Below are positions 1 to 7,797 of a stretch of 45,671 nucleotides of DNA, one piece after another; within the stretch, counting starts at the first letter, position 1, and each line of letters starts with the position of its first letter. The translations under genes and the position numbers were made by a program. Location: positions 1 to 45,671 of the IMG/VR virus record IMGVR_UViG_3300042691_034131. One strand, written 5' to 3'. This DNA comes from a virus. The notes under the pieces were generated by a model, which was given only the letters and a program-made list of their open reading frames with translations, was not told where the DNA came from and searched no databases.

Positions 1-1153
1 CATCAGTGATTTCGCCAGAAAGAACTGCTCCTTGAATAGCTGCTCCGATAGCTACAACTTCATCTGGGTTAACAGACTTGTTAGCTTTTTTACCGAAGAA
101 CTTTTCCACTGCTTCTTGTACCGCCGGAACCCTTGTAGAACCACCAACCAGAATAACTTCATCGATATCAGTAGTTTTAAGTTTAGCATTTTTAAGTGCT
201 GACTTACAACAATCAATTGTTTTATCAATGTGTTTAGCAATCATTGATTCAAACTTAGCTTTGGTAAGTGTTTTAACGAAGTGTTGTGGTACTCCATCGA
301 TAGCTGTGATGTATGGAAGATTAATCTCGGACTGAGCAGAAGATGAAAGTTCAATCTTTGCCTTTTCAGCTGCGTCTTTCAAACGTTGAAGAGCCATTGG
401 ATCTTTTGAAAGGTCCATATTGTTATCTGTTTTGAACTCTTCCACCATCCAATTGATGATGGCGTTATCAAAGTCATCACCACCTAGGTGTGTATCACCA
501 TCTGTGGATTTAACTTCAAACACACCATCACCAATTTCAAGAACAGAAATATCGAATGTACCACCACCAAGGTCATAAACGATAATTTTCTGATCTGATC
601 CTTTCTTGTCAAGTCCATAAGCAAGTGCGGCAGCAGTTGGTTCGTTGATAATTCTCTCAACTTCTAGACCTGCGATTTTACCGGCTTCGATAGTAGCAGT
701 TCTCTCTGCATCTCCGAAGTAAGCTGGTACTGTGATAACAGCCTTTTTTACTTCTTGACCGAGATAATCTTCAGCAGTTTTCTTTAACTTTTGGAGGACC
801 ATTGCAGAAATTTCTTGAGGAGTATAATTACGATCGTCGATCGCTACTCCGGGTACGCCATTACCAGAATTTACTACTTTATATGGTACTCTTTTAATTT
901 CATCAGTACAAGTACTGAAATCTTTACCAATAAACCTTTTGATTGAATAAACGGTTTTGGTTGGATTTGTCACTGCCTGACGTTTTGCTGGATCACCTAC
1001 TTTTCTATCGTTATCAGTAAAACCAACGATGGATGGGGTTGTCCTTCTTCCTTCAGCGTTTGGGATTACGACTGGGTCGCCTGATTGTACGACTGCTAGG
1101 GCTGAGTTAGTTGTTCCTAGGTCGATTCCGATTACATATTCTTTTTTTGCCAT
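1..1153 (-). CDS. dnaK: Hsp70 chaperone DnaK, C-terminus cut by window edge
   Basis: ATP-dependent Hsp70 chaperone that binds unfolded polypeptides in the cytoplasm. The visible 384 residues cover the nucleotide-binding domain. Phosphate loop 1 DLGTTNS is at residues 11-17, phosphate loop 2 DLGGGTFD at 194-201, and the adenosine motif [10 protein letters not shown] at 334-343. The reading frame is open to the window edge, so the substrate-binding domain should lie to the left. The start ATG at 1153 gives the standard N-terminus. The sequence is very like DnaK of Bacteroidota (for example [16 protein letters not shown] at 53-68 and [15 protein letters not shown] at 361-375). This points to acquisition from a host rather than old divergence. 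No grpE or J-domain gene is visible in the window. It follows the minus-strand gene ending at 1280, with a 126-base gap holding a palindrome and a late-like motif. The family call is near certain; its role in infection is inference. Confidence 0.96.
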   Translation of the reverse strand, partial: MAKKEYVIGIDLGTTNSALAVVQSGDPVVIPNAEGRRTTPSIVGFTDNDRKVGDPAKRQAVTNPTKTVYSIKRFIGKDFSTCTDEIKRVPYKVVNSGNGVPGVAIDDRNYTPQEISAMVLQKLKKTAEDYLGQEVKKAVITVPAYFGDAERTATIEAGKIAGLEVERIINEPTAAALAYGLDKKGSDQKIIVYDLGGGTFDISVLEIGDGVFEVKSTDGDTHLGGDDFDNAIINWMVEEFKTDNNMDLSKDPMALQRLKDAAEKAKIELSSSAQSEINLPYITAIDGVPQHFVKTLTKAKFESMIAKHIDKTIDCCKSALKNAKLKTTDIDEVILVGGSTRVPAVQEAVEKFFGKKANKSVNPDEVVAIGAAIQGAVLSGEITD

Positions 1154-1203
1154 AATTAAATTATTTTTTATTTTAATACTTTACAATTTGTATACCACAA
1201 AAA

Positions 1204-1228
1204 AATATATGACATAGTGTCATATATT
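1204..1228. promoter_or_regulatory. Perfect palindrome upstream of dnaK
   Basis: Arms 1204-1214 and 1218-1228 are exact inverted complements of 11 bases (core ATATGACA / TGTCATAT) around the 3-base spacer TAG. It is AT-rich and lacks a T-run on either strand, so an operator for a dimeric regulator fits better than a terminator. It lies 51 bases upstream of the dnaK start codon. Confidence 0.5.
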
Positions 1229-1240
1229 AGATTTTGGTTA

Positions 1241-1254
1241 AGTAATATATTGTC
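1241..1254 (-). promoter_or_regulatory. Late-like promoter motif for dnaK (weak)
   Basis: Minus-strand reading GACAATATATTACT, a variant of the TAATATATAA motif found ahead of many units here. It is about 88 bases upstream of the dnaK start, farther than usual, so the link to dnaK is tentative. Confidence 0.3.
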
Positions 1255-1279
1255 AGAAATGAAAAAGTTTAGAAAAAAA

Positions 1280-2566
1280 TTAAACAGGATCTCTTGAACC
1301 TTCAGTATCTCTCAATTCATAACTGGCACCTATCGCTTCTGGGTTGTTGGAAAGAACTCCCGATGCATCTCTTGAATCGATTTCATTTAGTCTTAAATAA
1401 GATAGTGTATCTACGTAGGGGTAATATTCATGGTCTGCCCAATTCAAATCGACTGTGTAAGTTGGGTCTTTGTAAGAGGAACCTTTTTGGGCAGTGAAAC
1501 TTGAAGAGGAATTTTGTACTTTCTTACACCACCAACCATTCTTTTCAGCAAATTGTTTGAATAGTTCTACATCCGAATCGTTATTTGTATAGATTCTATC
1601 CATAAACATATCACCTTGATTAGTTTTCCAAAGTAGTGCTCTACCTTTAATAACACTACTTTTATATTTTCCGTCTTTTATAGTACCTTCTCTATCGGCA
1701 TAGAGAATTACAAGTTTTACAACATCAGAGTTTTCTGTGTAAATACCAAAGTAGTTTTCACACTCTTCATAACGCATACAAGATCCACCTAATGTTGAAT
1801 CATCTGTGTCATATGTACCCTCATAATACCACTTAACAATATCATAACCACTTACAATATCAAATTTCAAGAATGCATCATTCATCATATCCCAAGCTGA
1901 TTTATAAGCATTTGTAAACTGTTCGACCTCAGTGGGTGTAACTTTCTTCCCCACCGATGTCATAAGTGAATTGACTAGTCTCCCTATTCTGATTGGGTTT
2001 CTATTTGATGAGTAAAGTTTTTGAGGTGCCTCTGAATGTTGATCAATAGCATCTTTATTGATTACTATAAGTTTGTCATTACCATATTGATCAAACCATT
2101 TGAACAATACATATGTTCTACCAGATTTTTCTGAAACAGTCTCTGATAATATCTCACCTTTGAAGCCAGGTCCTGGCACCGGATGATAATCTTTGTGTGG
2201 TTCTTGTGGTTCGAAGCCTAAAGCGTCGAATAATTTCTTATTATTATATTCACCATTGGAATCCTTATTAAAAGTTAAGAACTTGGAGTTTGGCAAATGA
2301 CTGTTTGTTACCCATATCGGTTGATTATCCGAAATAATTTGTTGAGCTCTCCTATCTTGAATAAATGTGACTTCGTCTTTATTATCTGATATGTCAATGT
2401 AATTTTGACTGACATTTATATCAGCCCCTTGCATACCCAATAAGTAGTTTTTTATTTCATTATCCTTAGGCATCAAGGATAAAACTTTTTTGAATTTATC
2501 TGAAAATTCAAATTTACTCTCCAAAATCAATGATTCTAGTACAAACTCAGAAAAATTATTTAACAT
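1280..2566 (-). CDS. Conserved phage protein of unknown function (428 aa)
   Basis: I do not recognise a named family. The protein starts MLNNFSEFVLES, an FxxFxxE-type N-terminus like the capsid-targeting leaders of T4 internal proteins. The middle and C-terminal half contain a compact, probably folded core: GGSCMRYEECENYFGIY at about residues 264-280, then VIKGRALLWKTNQGDMFMDR at about 305-324, and an EKNGWWCKK segment. The conserved-looking Cys, Arg and aromatic residues suggest an enzyme or binding domain rather than a simple structural rod. The late-like motif at 2569-2580 ends four bases upstream of the start codon. It lies downstream of two other minus-strand genes, with dnaK after it. 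The late promoter and leader suggest a virion-associated or late protein, but this is inference. Confidence 0.85.
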   Translation of the reverse strand: MLNNFSEFVLESLILESKFEFSDKFKKVLSLMPKDNEIKNYLLGMQGADINVSQNYIDISDNKDEVTFIQDRRAQQIISDNQPIWVTNSHLPNSKFLTFNKDSNGEYNNKKLFDALGFEPQEPHKDYHPVPGPGFKGEILSETVSEKSGRTYVLFKWFDQYGNDKLIVINKDAIDQHSEAPQKLYSSNRNPIRIGRLVNSLMTSVGKKVTPTEVEQFTNAYKSAWDMMNDAFLKFDIVSGYDIVKWYYEGTYDTDDSTLGGSCMRYEECENYFGIYTENSDVVKLVILYADREGTIKDGKYKSSVIKGRALLWKTNQGDMFMDRIYTNNDSDVELFKQFAEKNGWWCKKVQNSSSSFTAQKGSSYKDPTYTVDLNWADHEYYPYVDTLSYLRLNEIDSRDASGVLSNNPEAIGASYELRDTEGSRDPV

Positions 2567-2568
2567 AT

Positions 2569-2580
2569 GTTATATATTAA
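2569..2580 (-). promoter_or_regulatory. Late-like promoter motif
   Basis: Minus-strand TTAATATATAAC immediately upstream of the start codon at 2566. Confidence 0.5.
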
Positions 2581-2588
2581 AAAACAGT

Positions 2589-3119
2589 TTAAATTTTCAT
2601 ACGGTCCTGATTCTTCTTATCAATGTAAGCTTTCAAATCTTCATAACTCACAGCACCAGGATTTGAAAAGATTTTCGTTGGGTCACCAACAGGTTTTGTT
2701 TTATTGAGAGCTTCTTCTTCTGCTTTTTTCTTTTCTTCTTTTGCTTTTTGAATCCGTTCTTCGTATTCGGTCTCTATTTTTTTGATACAACCACCCAAAA
2801 ATGAATCAACTCCCTTTGCTTTTACTTTTAATTCGTCCCAGTCAAAAATAAATTCCTCTCTATCATAATAAAAAATCAACACATTGTCTTTTATTTGATG
2901 ATCTGTATAAAATTTTATATTGCCTATAAAACCTTGTGATAGAACTTGGGACTTATAGTATTGACTGTAGACAAAAGCAAATTGGTCATCTCGATTTGGT
3001 TGTCTATCACCCGCTTGATCAATCTTTGTAGTAGCTAAACCAAGTTGCACTGTGTAAAACTTACTACCGTATTTTATCTTTTGATTTAAATTATAATTAG
3101 TTACTATGTTATATTCCAT
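2589..3119 (-). CDS. Hypothetical phage protein (176 aa)
   Basis: Not recognised. The N-terminal two thirds look like a mixed alpha/beta fold (KFYTVQLGLATTKI, then FIGNIKFYTDHQ, then VLIFYYDREEFIFDWDEL). This is followed by a charged helix rich in Lys and Glu (EERIQKAKEEKKKAEEEA, about residues 118-135) that should form a coiled coil. The start ATG at 3119 sits 8 bases after the stop of the 3128-3715 gene, so the two are probably co-transcribed from the motif at 3717-3730. No signal peptide or membrane segment. It could be a small structural or assembly component. Confidence 0.75.
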   Translation of the reverse strand: MEYNIVTNYNLNQKIKYGSKFYTVQLGLATTKIDQAGDRQPNRDDQFAFVYSQYYKSQVLSQGFIGNIKFYTDHQIKDNVLIFYYDREEFIFDWDELKVKAKGVDSFLGGCIKKIETEYEERIQKAKEEKKKAEEEALNKTKPVGDPTKIFSNPGAVSYEDLKAYIDKKNQDRMKI

Positions 3120-3127
3120 AGAACTAT

Positions 3128-3715
3128 TTATTCTGGCTTTTCTTCTTCCTCCTCGGTTTCTTCTTCTGTTTCGATTTCGAATTCCTCTTCTTCCTCTCCG
3201 TATTCTTTGTCGATTTCTAACTTTAACTCAACCAATTGATCCTCATCAATGTCCTTTATATTAGCGGTTTTTATTATTTCACCTACTAAATTGAATGTAT
3301 CTATGTCATACTTTTTGAACTTCAACTGACAAGTTTCAATATCATCATCGGTAAAATCTTTAGATGGATCTTGCGGAACGGCATCCTTCAAATCAATTGT
3401 TATTAATAAGTCATAAAGATATCTTTCATCATTGAACTTAATTCTTAAATTATCAAATATCTTAGAATACTTCGAAAACTCACAACTTTGTAATTCCAAG
3501 TTGAAATCCTTTAATGATACTTTATCCTTTTTCTCTTCCTCTTTAGAAATTTCACCAAACTTTTTTACCTCCCCATCTTCAACAGAATCAAAGGCAAACA
3601 TTTTTTCAAACTTCGTCTTCAATTTCCTCAAGACGTTCTCTACGTACTTCTCTGGGACGTCGTTGATAGTTTCTTTTATGTAATCATAAAATTTATAAAC
3701 TTTATCTTGTTTCAT
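3128..3715 (-). CDS. Hypothetical protein with glutamate-rich tail (195 aa)
   Basis: Not recognised. The body is helical and highly charged (Lys and Asp/Glu throughout). The last 25 or so residues are almost entirely acidic, with runs such as EEETEEEEEKPE. The start reads MKQDKVYKFYDYIKET, which has a loose F-x-x-Y/F-x-x-E pattern like other leaders in the window. Such tails occur in scaffold-like phage proteins and in proteins that mimic DNA. The sequence alone does not separate these. A late-like motif lies two bases upstream of the start codon, which favours a late or assembly role. Confidence 0.75.
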   Translation of the reverse strand: MKQDKVYKFYDYIKETINDVPEKYVENVLRKLKTKFEKMFAFDSVEDGEVKKFGEISKEEEKKDKVSLKDFNLELQSCEFSKYSKIFDNLRIKFNDERYLYDLLITIDLKDAVPQDPSKDFTDDDIETCQLKFKKYDIDTFNLVGEIIKTANIKDIDEDQLVELKLEIDKEYGEEEEEFEIETEEETEEEEEKPE

Positions 3716-3716
3716 A

Positions 3717-3730
3717 GTTTATATATTAAA
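3717..3730 (-). promoter_or_regulatory. Late-like promoter motif
   Basis: Minus-strand TTTAATATATAAAC just ahead of the start at 3715. It lies back to back with the plus-strand TATATTTG element of the UV endonuclease gene, so this 36-base gap serves two divergent units. Confidence 0.5.
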
Positions 3731-3739
3731 AATTAGTTT

Positions 3740-3747
3740 TATATTTG
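3740..3747 (+). promoter_or_regulatory. Host-like -7 element TATATTTG
   Basis: Matches TAnnTTTG of Bacteroidota promoters and ends five bases before the ATG at 3752. No clear TTG lies 17-20 bases upstream. If active, the mRNA would have almost no leader. Confidence 0.4.
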
Positions 3748-3751
3748 TAAA

Positions 3752-4663
3752 ATGAATAATGTAGGTTACTGTTGTATATGTTTGGGTATCAACGAGGGAA
3801 TGAAGAAGAAGGATCATATTACAGTCAACCGTTCAATGATCAAAAAGACTTTTGAGACAAAGGGGTTATCATATGTCTCTGAACTAATCATACCAAACTT
3901 AGAGGATACCTTGAAAGTATTAAAGTATAATATAAAAAATGGTATAAAAGTATATCGCATGTCCTCCGATTCATTTCCTTGGATGAGTCATTACAAATTC
4001 TCCGACTTACCAAACTTTACCAAAATACAAAGATTATTAACTCAGATTGGCAACTTAGTAAAAGAAAATAATATTAGGGTCTCTTATCATCCGGGCCCAT
4101 TCAATATATTGGGTAGTGAAAAAGAAAGTGTGGTACTAAAAACCATTGATGAATTGGATAAACACGCGGAACTTATGGATTTGATGGGATTGGATCAAAC
4201 AACTTATTATCCCATCAATATACACTTGAATGTTACCACACCAACACACCAAGAGGCTGCAAAAAGATTTTGTGATAATTTTCTTAGATTGAAACCATCA
4301 ACTAAATCCAGATTGACAATTGAGAATGATGATAAACCATCACAGTATTCAGTAAAGATGCTTTATGATTTGGTCCATAGTAGGATTGGGATTCCGATTG
4401 TAGTTGATAGTTTACACTATAGTTGTCATACTGATAATATGTCTTGGGAAGATACTTTGAAACTTGGTTTATCTACTTGGAAAGTCAGACCACTTTGTCA
4501 TCACTCTTCATCAAAAAAATTACATGAAGATGAAAAAGTTATTTTGTCAGCACATGCGGATTTTTTATACGAAACATTCGATTCTTGTGGTTTTGACATA
4601 GATATTGAGTTGGAATGTAAACAAAAAGATTTAGCTGTAGTAAAATACTTGAAGGACTTTTAA
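3752..4663 (+). CDS. uvsE: UV damage endonuclease UvdE (UvsE family)
   Basis: Nicks DNA on the 5' side of UV photoproducts and starts excision repair. It is a TIM-barrel, metal-dependent enzyme, and 303 residues is the usual family length. Family signatures are in order: GYCCICLGIN near the N-terminus (5-14), SYHPGPFNILGS (111-122, metal-ligand His113), TIENDD (189-194, Glu191), VVDSLHYSCH (217-226, Asp219 and nearby His), SAHAD (266-270) and DIELECK (284-290). All expected acidic and His ligands appear present, so it should be active. T4 solves the same problem with the unrelated DenV glycosylase. It stands alone on the plus strand, headed by a host-like -7 element, which suggests early or middle expression. 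Confidence 0.92.
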   Translation: MNNVGYCCICLGINEGMKKKDHITVNRSMIKKTFETKGLSYVSELIIPNLEDTLKVLKYNIKNGIKVYRMSSDSFPWMSHYKFSDLPNFTKIQRLLTQIGNLVKENNIRVSYHPGPFNILGSEKESVVLKTIDELDKHAELMDLMGLDQTTYYPINIHLNVTTPTHQEAAKRFCDNFLRLKPSTKSRLTIENDDKPSQYSVKMLYDLVHSRIGIPIVVDSLHYSCHTDNMSWEDTLKLGLSTWKVRPLCHHSSSKKLHEDEKVILSAHADFLYETFDSCGFDIDIELECKQKDLAVVKYLKDF

Positions 4664-4672
4664 ATATATAAA
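4660..4672 (+). promoter_or_regulatory. Late-like promoter motif
   Basis: TTAAATATATAAA overlapping the uvsE stop codon and about 36 bases ahead of the lipoprotein nuclease start. Confidence 0.45.
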
Positions 4673-4707
4673 GTCAACCAGTATTGGTCAAAAAAAAATC
4701 TTAATCT

Positions 4708-5607
4708 ATGTTAAAAAACTTTATTAACAAACAGATTTTAATCTTGTTTGGAGTATTCGCTATGCTTTCTTGTAAAAAACAGGAACCAATCTTACCACAA
4801 GATAGTCATGTTCATACTCAAGAAGAAATAAATTCTATGGCTAGACTAGCCACAGAAAATCTTACTATGGGAAACCCTAGTAATGCTGTAACAAGCACAA
4901 CTTCACCAACCAACTACCTTCTCAGTAAATTTACTTGGGCTGCTAGTTATAATCGTGATAGAGGTATTCCAAACTGGGTATCTTGGCATTTAGACCCTAC
5001 TTGGGTTGGATCAGCTTCCCGTTGTGATTGTTTTGCTTCTGATGCTACACTTCCTAGTGGATGGTATCGTGTTGGTTCCTCATCTTACACCAACTCTGGC
5101 TTCGATCGTGGGCATATGTGTCCATCGGCTGATAGAACATTCTCATCAACTGATAACAGAGAAACGTTTCTAATGACTAATATGATTCCACAAGCACCAA
5201 ATAATAATCAAAGAACTTGGGTTGGTCTCGAAAATTATGAGAGGACTCTTGTGAACCAAGGTAATGAATGTTACATAATCTGTGGAGCTTACGGTATCGG
5301 TGGAACTGGCTCAAAAGGTGGTACTACCAACACTATTGACGCTGGGAGGGTTACTGTACCAAGACAAATTTGGAAAGTCTTAATATCTATCCCACAGGGC
5401 ACGAACGATGTTGCTAGAGTAACAACATCCTCAAGAATAATTGCCATTAACACACCAAACGTGAATAATCTAAATACGAATTGGGGTGTTTATAGAACAT
5501 CAGTTGATGCCATTGAAGCTGCTACTGGTTATGATTTATTCTCAGCCTTACCCGACGATATCGAGGCGGTATTGGAGGCTAGAATTGACAATGGTCCTAC
5601 ACAATAG
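4708..5607 (+). CDS. Lipoprotein DNA/RNA non-specific endonuclease (NUC family)
   Basis: Predicted exported, lipid-anchored nuclease that would cut DNA and RNA outside the cytoplasm. The N-terminus has Lys residues, a hydrophobic stretch (about 10-20) and an LSC lipobox with Cys22, typical of Bacteroidota signal peptidase II substrates. The NUC domain spans about 70-290. The catalytic DRGHM motif is at 133-137 (general-base His136), followed by the metal-site region TNMIPQAPNNNQ (157-168). Both catalytic elements are intact. The C-terminus overlaps the convergent thioesterase gene by 11 bases. A lipoprotein nuclease is unusual in a lytic-type phage genome. It may scavenge nucleotides, destroy competing DNA at the cell surface, or be a captured host gene. 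Activity is well supported; purpose is not. Confidence 0.9.
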   Translation: MLKNFINKQILILFGVFAMLSCKKQEPILPQDSHVHTQEEINSMARLATENLTMGNPSNAVTSTTSPTNYLLSKFTWAASYNRDRGIPNWVSWHLDPTWVGSASRCDCFASDATLPSGWYRVGSSSYTNSGFDRGHMCPSADRTFSSTDNRETFLMTNMIPQAPNNNQRTWVGLENYERTLVNQGNECYIICGAYGIGGTGSKGGTTNTIDAGRVTVPRQIWKVLISIPQGTNDVARVTTSSRIIAINTPNVNNLNTNWGVYRTSVDAIEAATGYDLFSALPDDIEAVLEARIDNGPTQ

Positions 5608-6040
5608 TTAATTTTTCATCAATAGATAGAAGCCCCTTTCCATATTTGCCGAGTCTTTGATAGTATCTATCTTTAACTCGGTCAGATATGGACAAGGGGT
5701 TTCCTTCTTCATCTATCCTTACGAATTTTATTTGAGTGTGGGTAACGATTTCTTGATTACCTGTATAAACATTGTGTTTTCTTACCTCGATATAAAGTGT
5801 TATGGAAGTTGTACCAAATTCCTTTACTTCACCGTATATTTTTATTAAGTTTCCGACTTTTACTGGCTTTTTGAAAACCAGTTGGTCAATCATTACAGTG
5901 ACCATTCTTGGTGTATCACAAAGTTGCATAGCATAAACGACTGCTGATTCGTCTATTAGACTTAACATATGTCCACCGAACATATTACTGTGGAGGCCAG
6001 TCTCAGAGGCTTTGCAAATATGTGTTGAAATTAGTTCCAT
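5597..6040 (-). CDS. Acyl-CoA thioesterase, hotdog fold
   Basis: Predicted to hydrolyse acyl-CoA to free fatty acid and CoA in the cytoplasm. The 147-residue length and motifs fit the YciA/ACOT hotdog family. The signature SNMFGGHMLSLIDESA at 18-33 carries the probable catalytic Asp30. It is followed by PRMVTVMIDQLVFKKPVKVG (44-63) and a final strand TQIKFVRIDEEGNP. The start ATG at 6040 lies two bases before the stop of the methyltransferase gene (6042), so it is co-transcribed with it. It overlaps the end of the plus-strand nuclease. Thioesterases are rare in phages, and this one could alter host lipid or acyl-CoA pools. The substrate cannot be read from sequence. Confidence 0.87.
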   Translation of the reverse strand: MELISTHICKASETGLHSNMFGGHMLSLIDESAVVYAMQLCDTPRMVTVMIDQLVFKKPVKVGNLIKIYGEVKEFGTTSITLYIEVRKHNVYTGNQEIVTHTQIKFVRIDEEGNPLSISDRVKDRYYQRLGKYGKGLLSIDEKLTIV

Positions 6041-6041
6041 T

Positions 6042-6704
6042 TTAATTTAATTTTCTACAAAAAACATCACCGAACTCAATTTTGAAATCATTTACCGATG
6101 AAAGATAATTTTTAATTTCTTCCTTAGTGATCCAATTGCTAAACTTGAAATGATCATTCACAGTGTATTGATAATTGAATTCAGTTTTACCACTATTTAA
6201 ATCATCAATAAAATCAATCGTTTTGAGTGTTTCTTGACAAAGTTCCGCGTTGAATTCAATCGAAATCAAATCTATAGGAGTATGTAGACCAGAAATAACA
6301 TTATACTCATAACCTTCAACATCGATTTTTATGTAGTTTGGTTTACCATATTTCTCGATCATATTGTCAAGTGTATCAACATTGATAATTCTTTCATTGT
6401 TCCAATTGAACTCTGTGAATCTTTCTTTTTTTGTTTCTCTTATGAATTTTTCACTCATAGATGAAATTGTGTGATAGCTTGCTATGAATATTTTTTCGGT
6501 ACCAACTTTATTGTCCAAAGCCACATTTTCCGCAACAAAATTATTATTATTGGAGAATCTACTGACTGAATAGTTGTAACATTCTATCTGAGGTTCGAAT
6601 CCTACAACTTTGGCACCCAAACTTAAAAATACTTCCGATTTATCACCAATGTTCAAACCAACATCGAATACTAAATCACCAGGTTTTACTAAATTTCTTA
6701 TCAT
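6042..6704 (-). CDS. FkbM-family SAM-dependent methyltransferase
   Basis: Predicted Rossmann-fold methyltransferase using S-adenosylmethionine, usually on a sugar or other hydroxyl. Motif I is VFDVGLNIGDKSE at 12-24, followed by the acidic end of strand 2 at VVGFEP (33-38). The FkbM hallmark YIKIDVEGYEYNVISGL lies around 122-138. The 220-residue length is slightly short but complete. It sits between dCMP deaminase upstream (36-base gap) and thioesterase downstream in the minus-strand run. Such enzymes in phages and bacteria often decorate glycans or exopolysaccharides. It could also act on a small molecule made with the neighbouring enzymes, which is speculation. Confidence 0.85.
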   Translation of the reverse strand: MIRNLVKPGDLVFDVGLNIGDKSEVFLSLGAKVVGFEPQIECYNYSVSRFSNNNNFVAENVALDNKVGTEKIFIASYHTISSMSEKFIRETKKERFTEFNWNNERIINVDTLDNMIEKYGKPNYIKIDVEGYEYNVISGLHTPIDLISIEFNAELCQETLKTIDFIDDLNSGKTEFNYQYTVNDHFKFSNWITKEEIKNYLSSVNDFKIEFGDVFCRKLN

Positions 6705-6739
6705 TTTAATTTTAATATTTTTTTTATCTTTGAATTTTA

Positions 6740-7255
6740 TTATTCAAGATTATCGTTTAGGTAAATAACTTCTAACCCAGATTTTTTCAAAAAATTAATT
6801 CCTTCATTATCTCTGTAGTTTTTATTATATACTAACCTTATTATTCCAGATTGATAAATCATCTTTGCACATTCTTTACAAGGAGAGTGTGTCAAGTAAA
6901 CAGTAGCTCCAACACAAGAGGAACCATTCTTTGCACATTTCAATATAGCATTAGCTTCTGAATGTAAAACATACCAATAGGTCTCATTGTTACAGTCCTC
7001 ACAATCATTATCGAAACCAGTAGGAGATCCATTGAAACCATCTGAAATTATCATATCATCTTTGACAATCAAGGTTCCAACTTTGGCCCTTTTGCAGTGA
7101 GATAACTTAGCCCACTCGAGGGCCATCCTCATATATGCTTTATCGTATCTTTCTTTTTTAATATTCAAAATATTATCGATCTTTTGATTTCTGTCATTAG
7201 AAAGGTGTTTGCCTTTGACAACATAATCGAAAAACATTCTAGCTAGACCAGTCAT
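6740..7255 (-). CDS. cd: dCMP deaminase
   Basis: Deaminates dCMP to dUMP, feeding thymidylate synthesis for phage DNA. The zinc-dependent cytidine deaminase fold starts near residue 37 (RYDKAYMRMALEWAKLS). The zinc and catalytic motif HSEANAI is at 98-104 and the second zinc motif PCKEC at 125-129. GFNGSPTGFDNDCEDC (73-88) matches the usual substrate loop. Total length is 171, with about 30 extra residues at the N-terminus. A later start cannot be excluded, since an internal Met lies at residue 7. The gene starts one base before the nusG stop region and is co-transcribed with it. The pairing with replication genes is as in T4. Confidence 0.92.
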   Translation of the reverse strand: MTGLARMFFDYVVKGKHLSNDRNQKIDNILNIKKERYDKAYMRMALEWAKLSHCKRAKVGTLIVKDDMIISDGFNGSPTGFDNDCEDCNNETYWYVLHSEANAILKCAKNGSSCVGATVYLTHSPCKECAKMIYQSGIIRLVYNKNYRDNEGINFLKKSGLEVIYLNDNLE

Positions 7256-7256
7256 A

Positions 7257-7784
7257 TTATTTAGAAATATCGTTAGTAGTTAGGTCAATAATTGTAGATC
7301 TTCCGAAAATAAAAACTTCTAATTTTACTTTATCTTTTTCGAAATCAATAATTTGAATCTTTCCTTTGAAATTTGAGAATGGACCATTTTTGACAGTAAC
7401 TTCTTCACCTACCATAAAAAGATCTTTACTTTTACGATTAACTTCTTCAACAACACCTGTCATTTTTTCAATTTCAGACTGCCTCATGATGATCGGGTTA
7501 CCAGCTGTATCTTTCAAAACACCACTCATACCATTTATGATTTTTACAAAATGTAAAACTTTATCGACTGATGCTGTTTCAACAAAGATATAACCTGGAT
7601 ACATGATCTGTTCTTTGTGTTTGATTTTACCTGATTTCACAGTTGAAATAGTTTTTGTCGGAATCAAAACATTAAGTTCTTCGTTAAAGTCTCTAACCAT
7701 TTCTGTTTTGAGTTTTTCCGAAACGCTTCTTTCTCTATTATTTTGTACTTTTACAGTGTACCATCTTTTTTCTAATGTTTCCAT
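7257..7784 (-). CDS. nusG: NusG-like transcription elongation factor
   Basis: Binds RNA polymerase at the clamp and controls pausing, antitermination and coupling to translation. The NGN domain (about 1-115) has the usual start KRWYTVKVQNNRE (6-18) and MYPGYIFVE (61-69). The KOW motif VGEEVTVKNGPFSNFKGKI is at 125-143, and the family end GRSTIIDL at 161-168. The 175-residue length equals bacterial NusG. It resembles housekeeping NusG more than a specialised paralogue such as RfaH, judging by eye. It has its own late-like motif at 7786-7797, so it probably heads the run nusG, dCMP deaminase, FkbM and thioesterase. A phage NusG could redirect host polymerase to phage units. Confidence 0.93.
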   Translation of the reverse strand: METLEKRWYTVKVQNNRERSVSEKLKTEMVRDFNEELNVLIPTKTISTVKSGKIKHKEQIMYPGYIFVETASVDKVLHFVKIINGMSGVLKDTAGNPIIMRQSEIEKMTGVVEEVNRKSKDLFMVGEEVTVKNGPFSNFKGKIQIIDFEKDKVKLEVFIFGRSTIIDLTTNDISK

Positions 7785-7785
7785 A

Positions 7786-7797
7786 AGATATATTATT
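7786..7797 (-). promoter_or_regulatory. Late-like promoter motif
   Basis: Minus-strand AATAATATATCT ending just before the nusG start codon at 7784. Confidence 0.4.

Noticed and set aside
1-1153. Left edge as host chromosome next to an integrated prophage
   Set aside because: No integrase, attachment repeat or change of composition was seen, and a phage gene runs in the same direction into the dnaK region. It cannot be fully excluded without sequence to the left.
1029-1217. Plus-strand open frame opposite the dnaK start
   Set aside because: Antisense shadow of dnaK, running through its promoter region.
4677-4688. Possible hairpin ACCA/TGGT before the lipoprotein nuclease as a terminator
   Set aside because: Only four base pairs, too weak to call even though an A-run follows.
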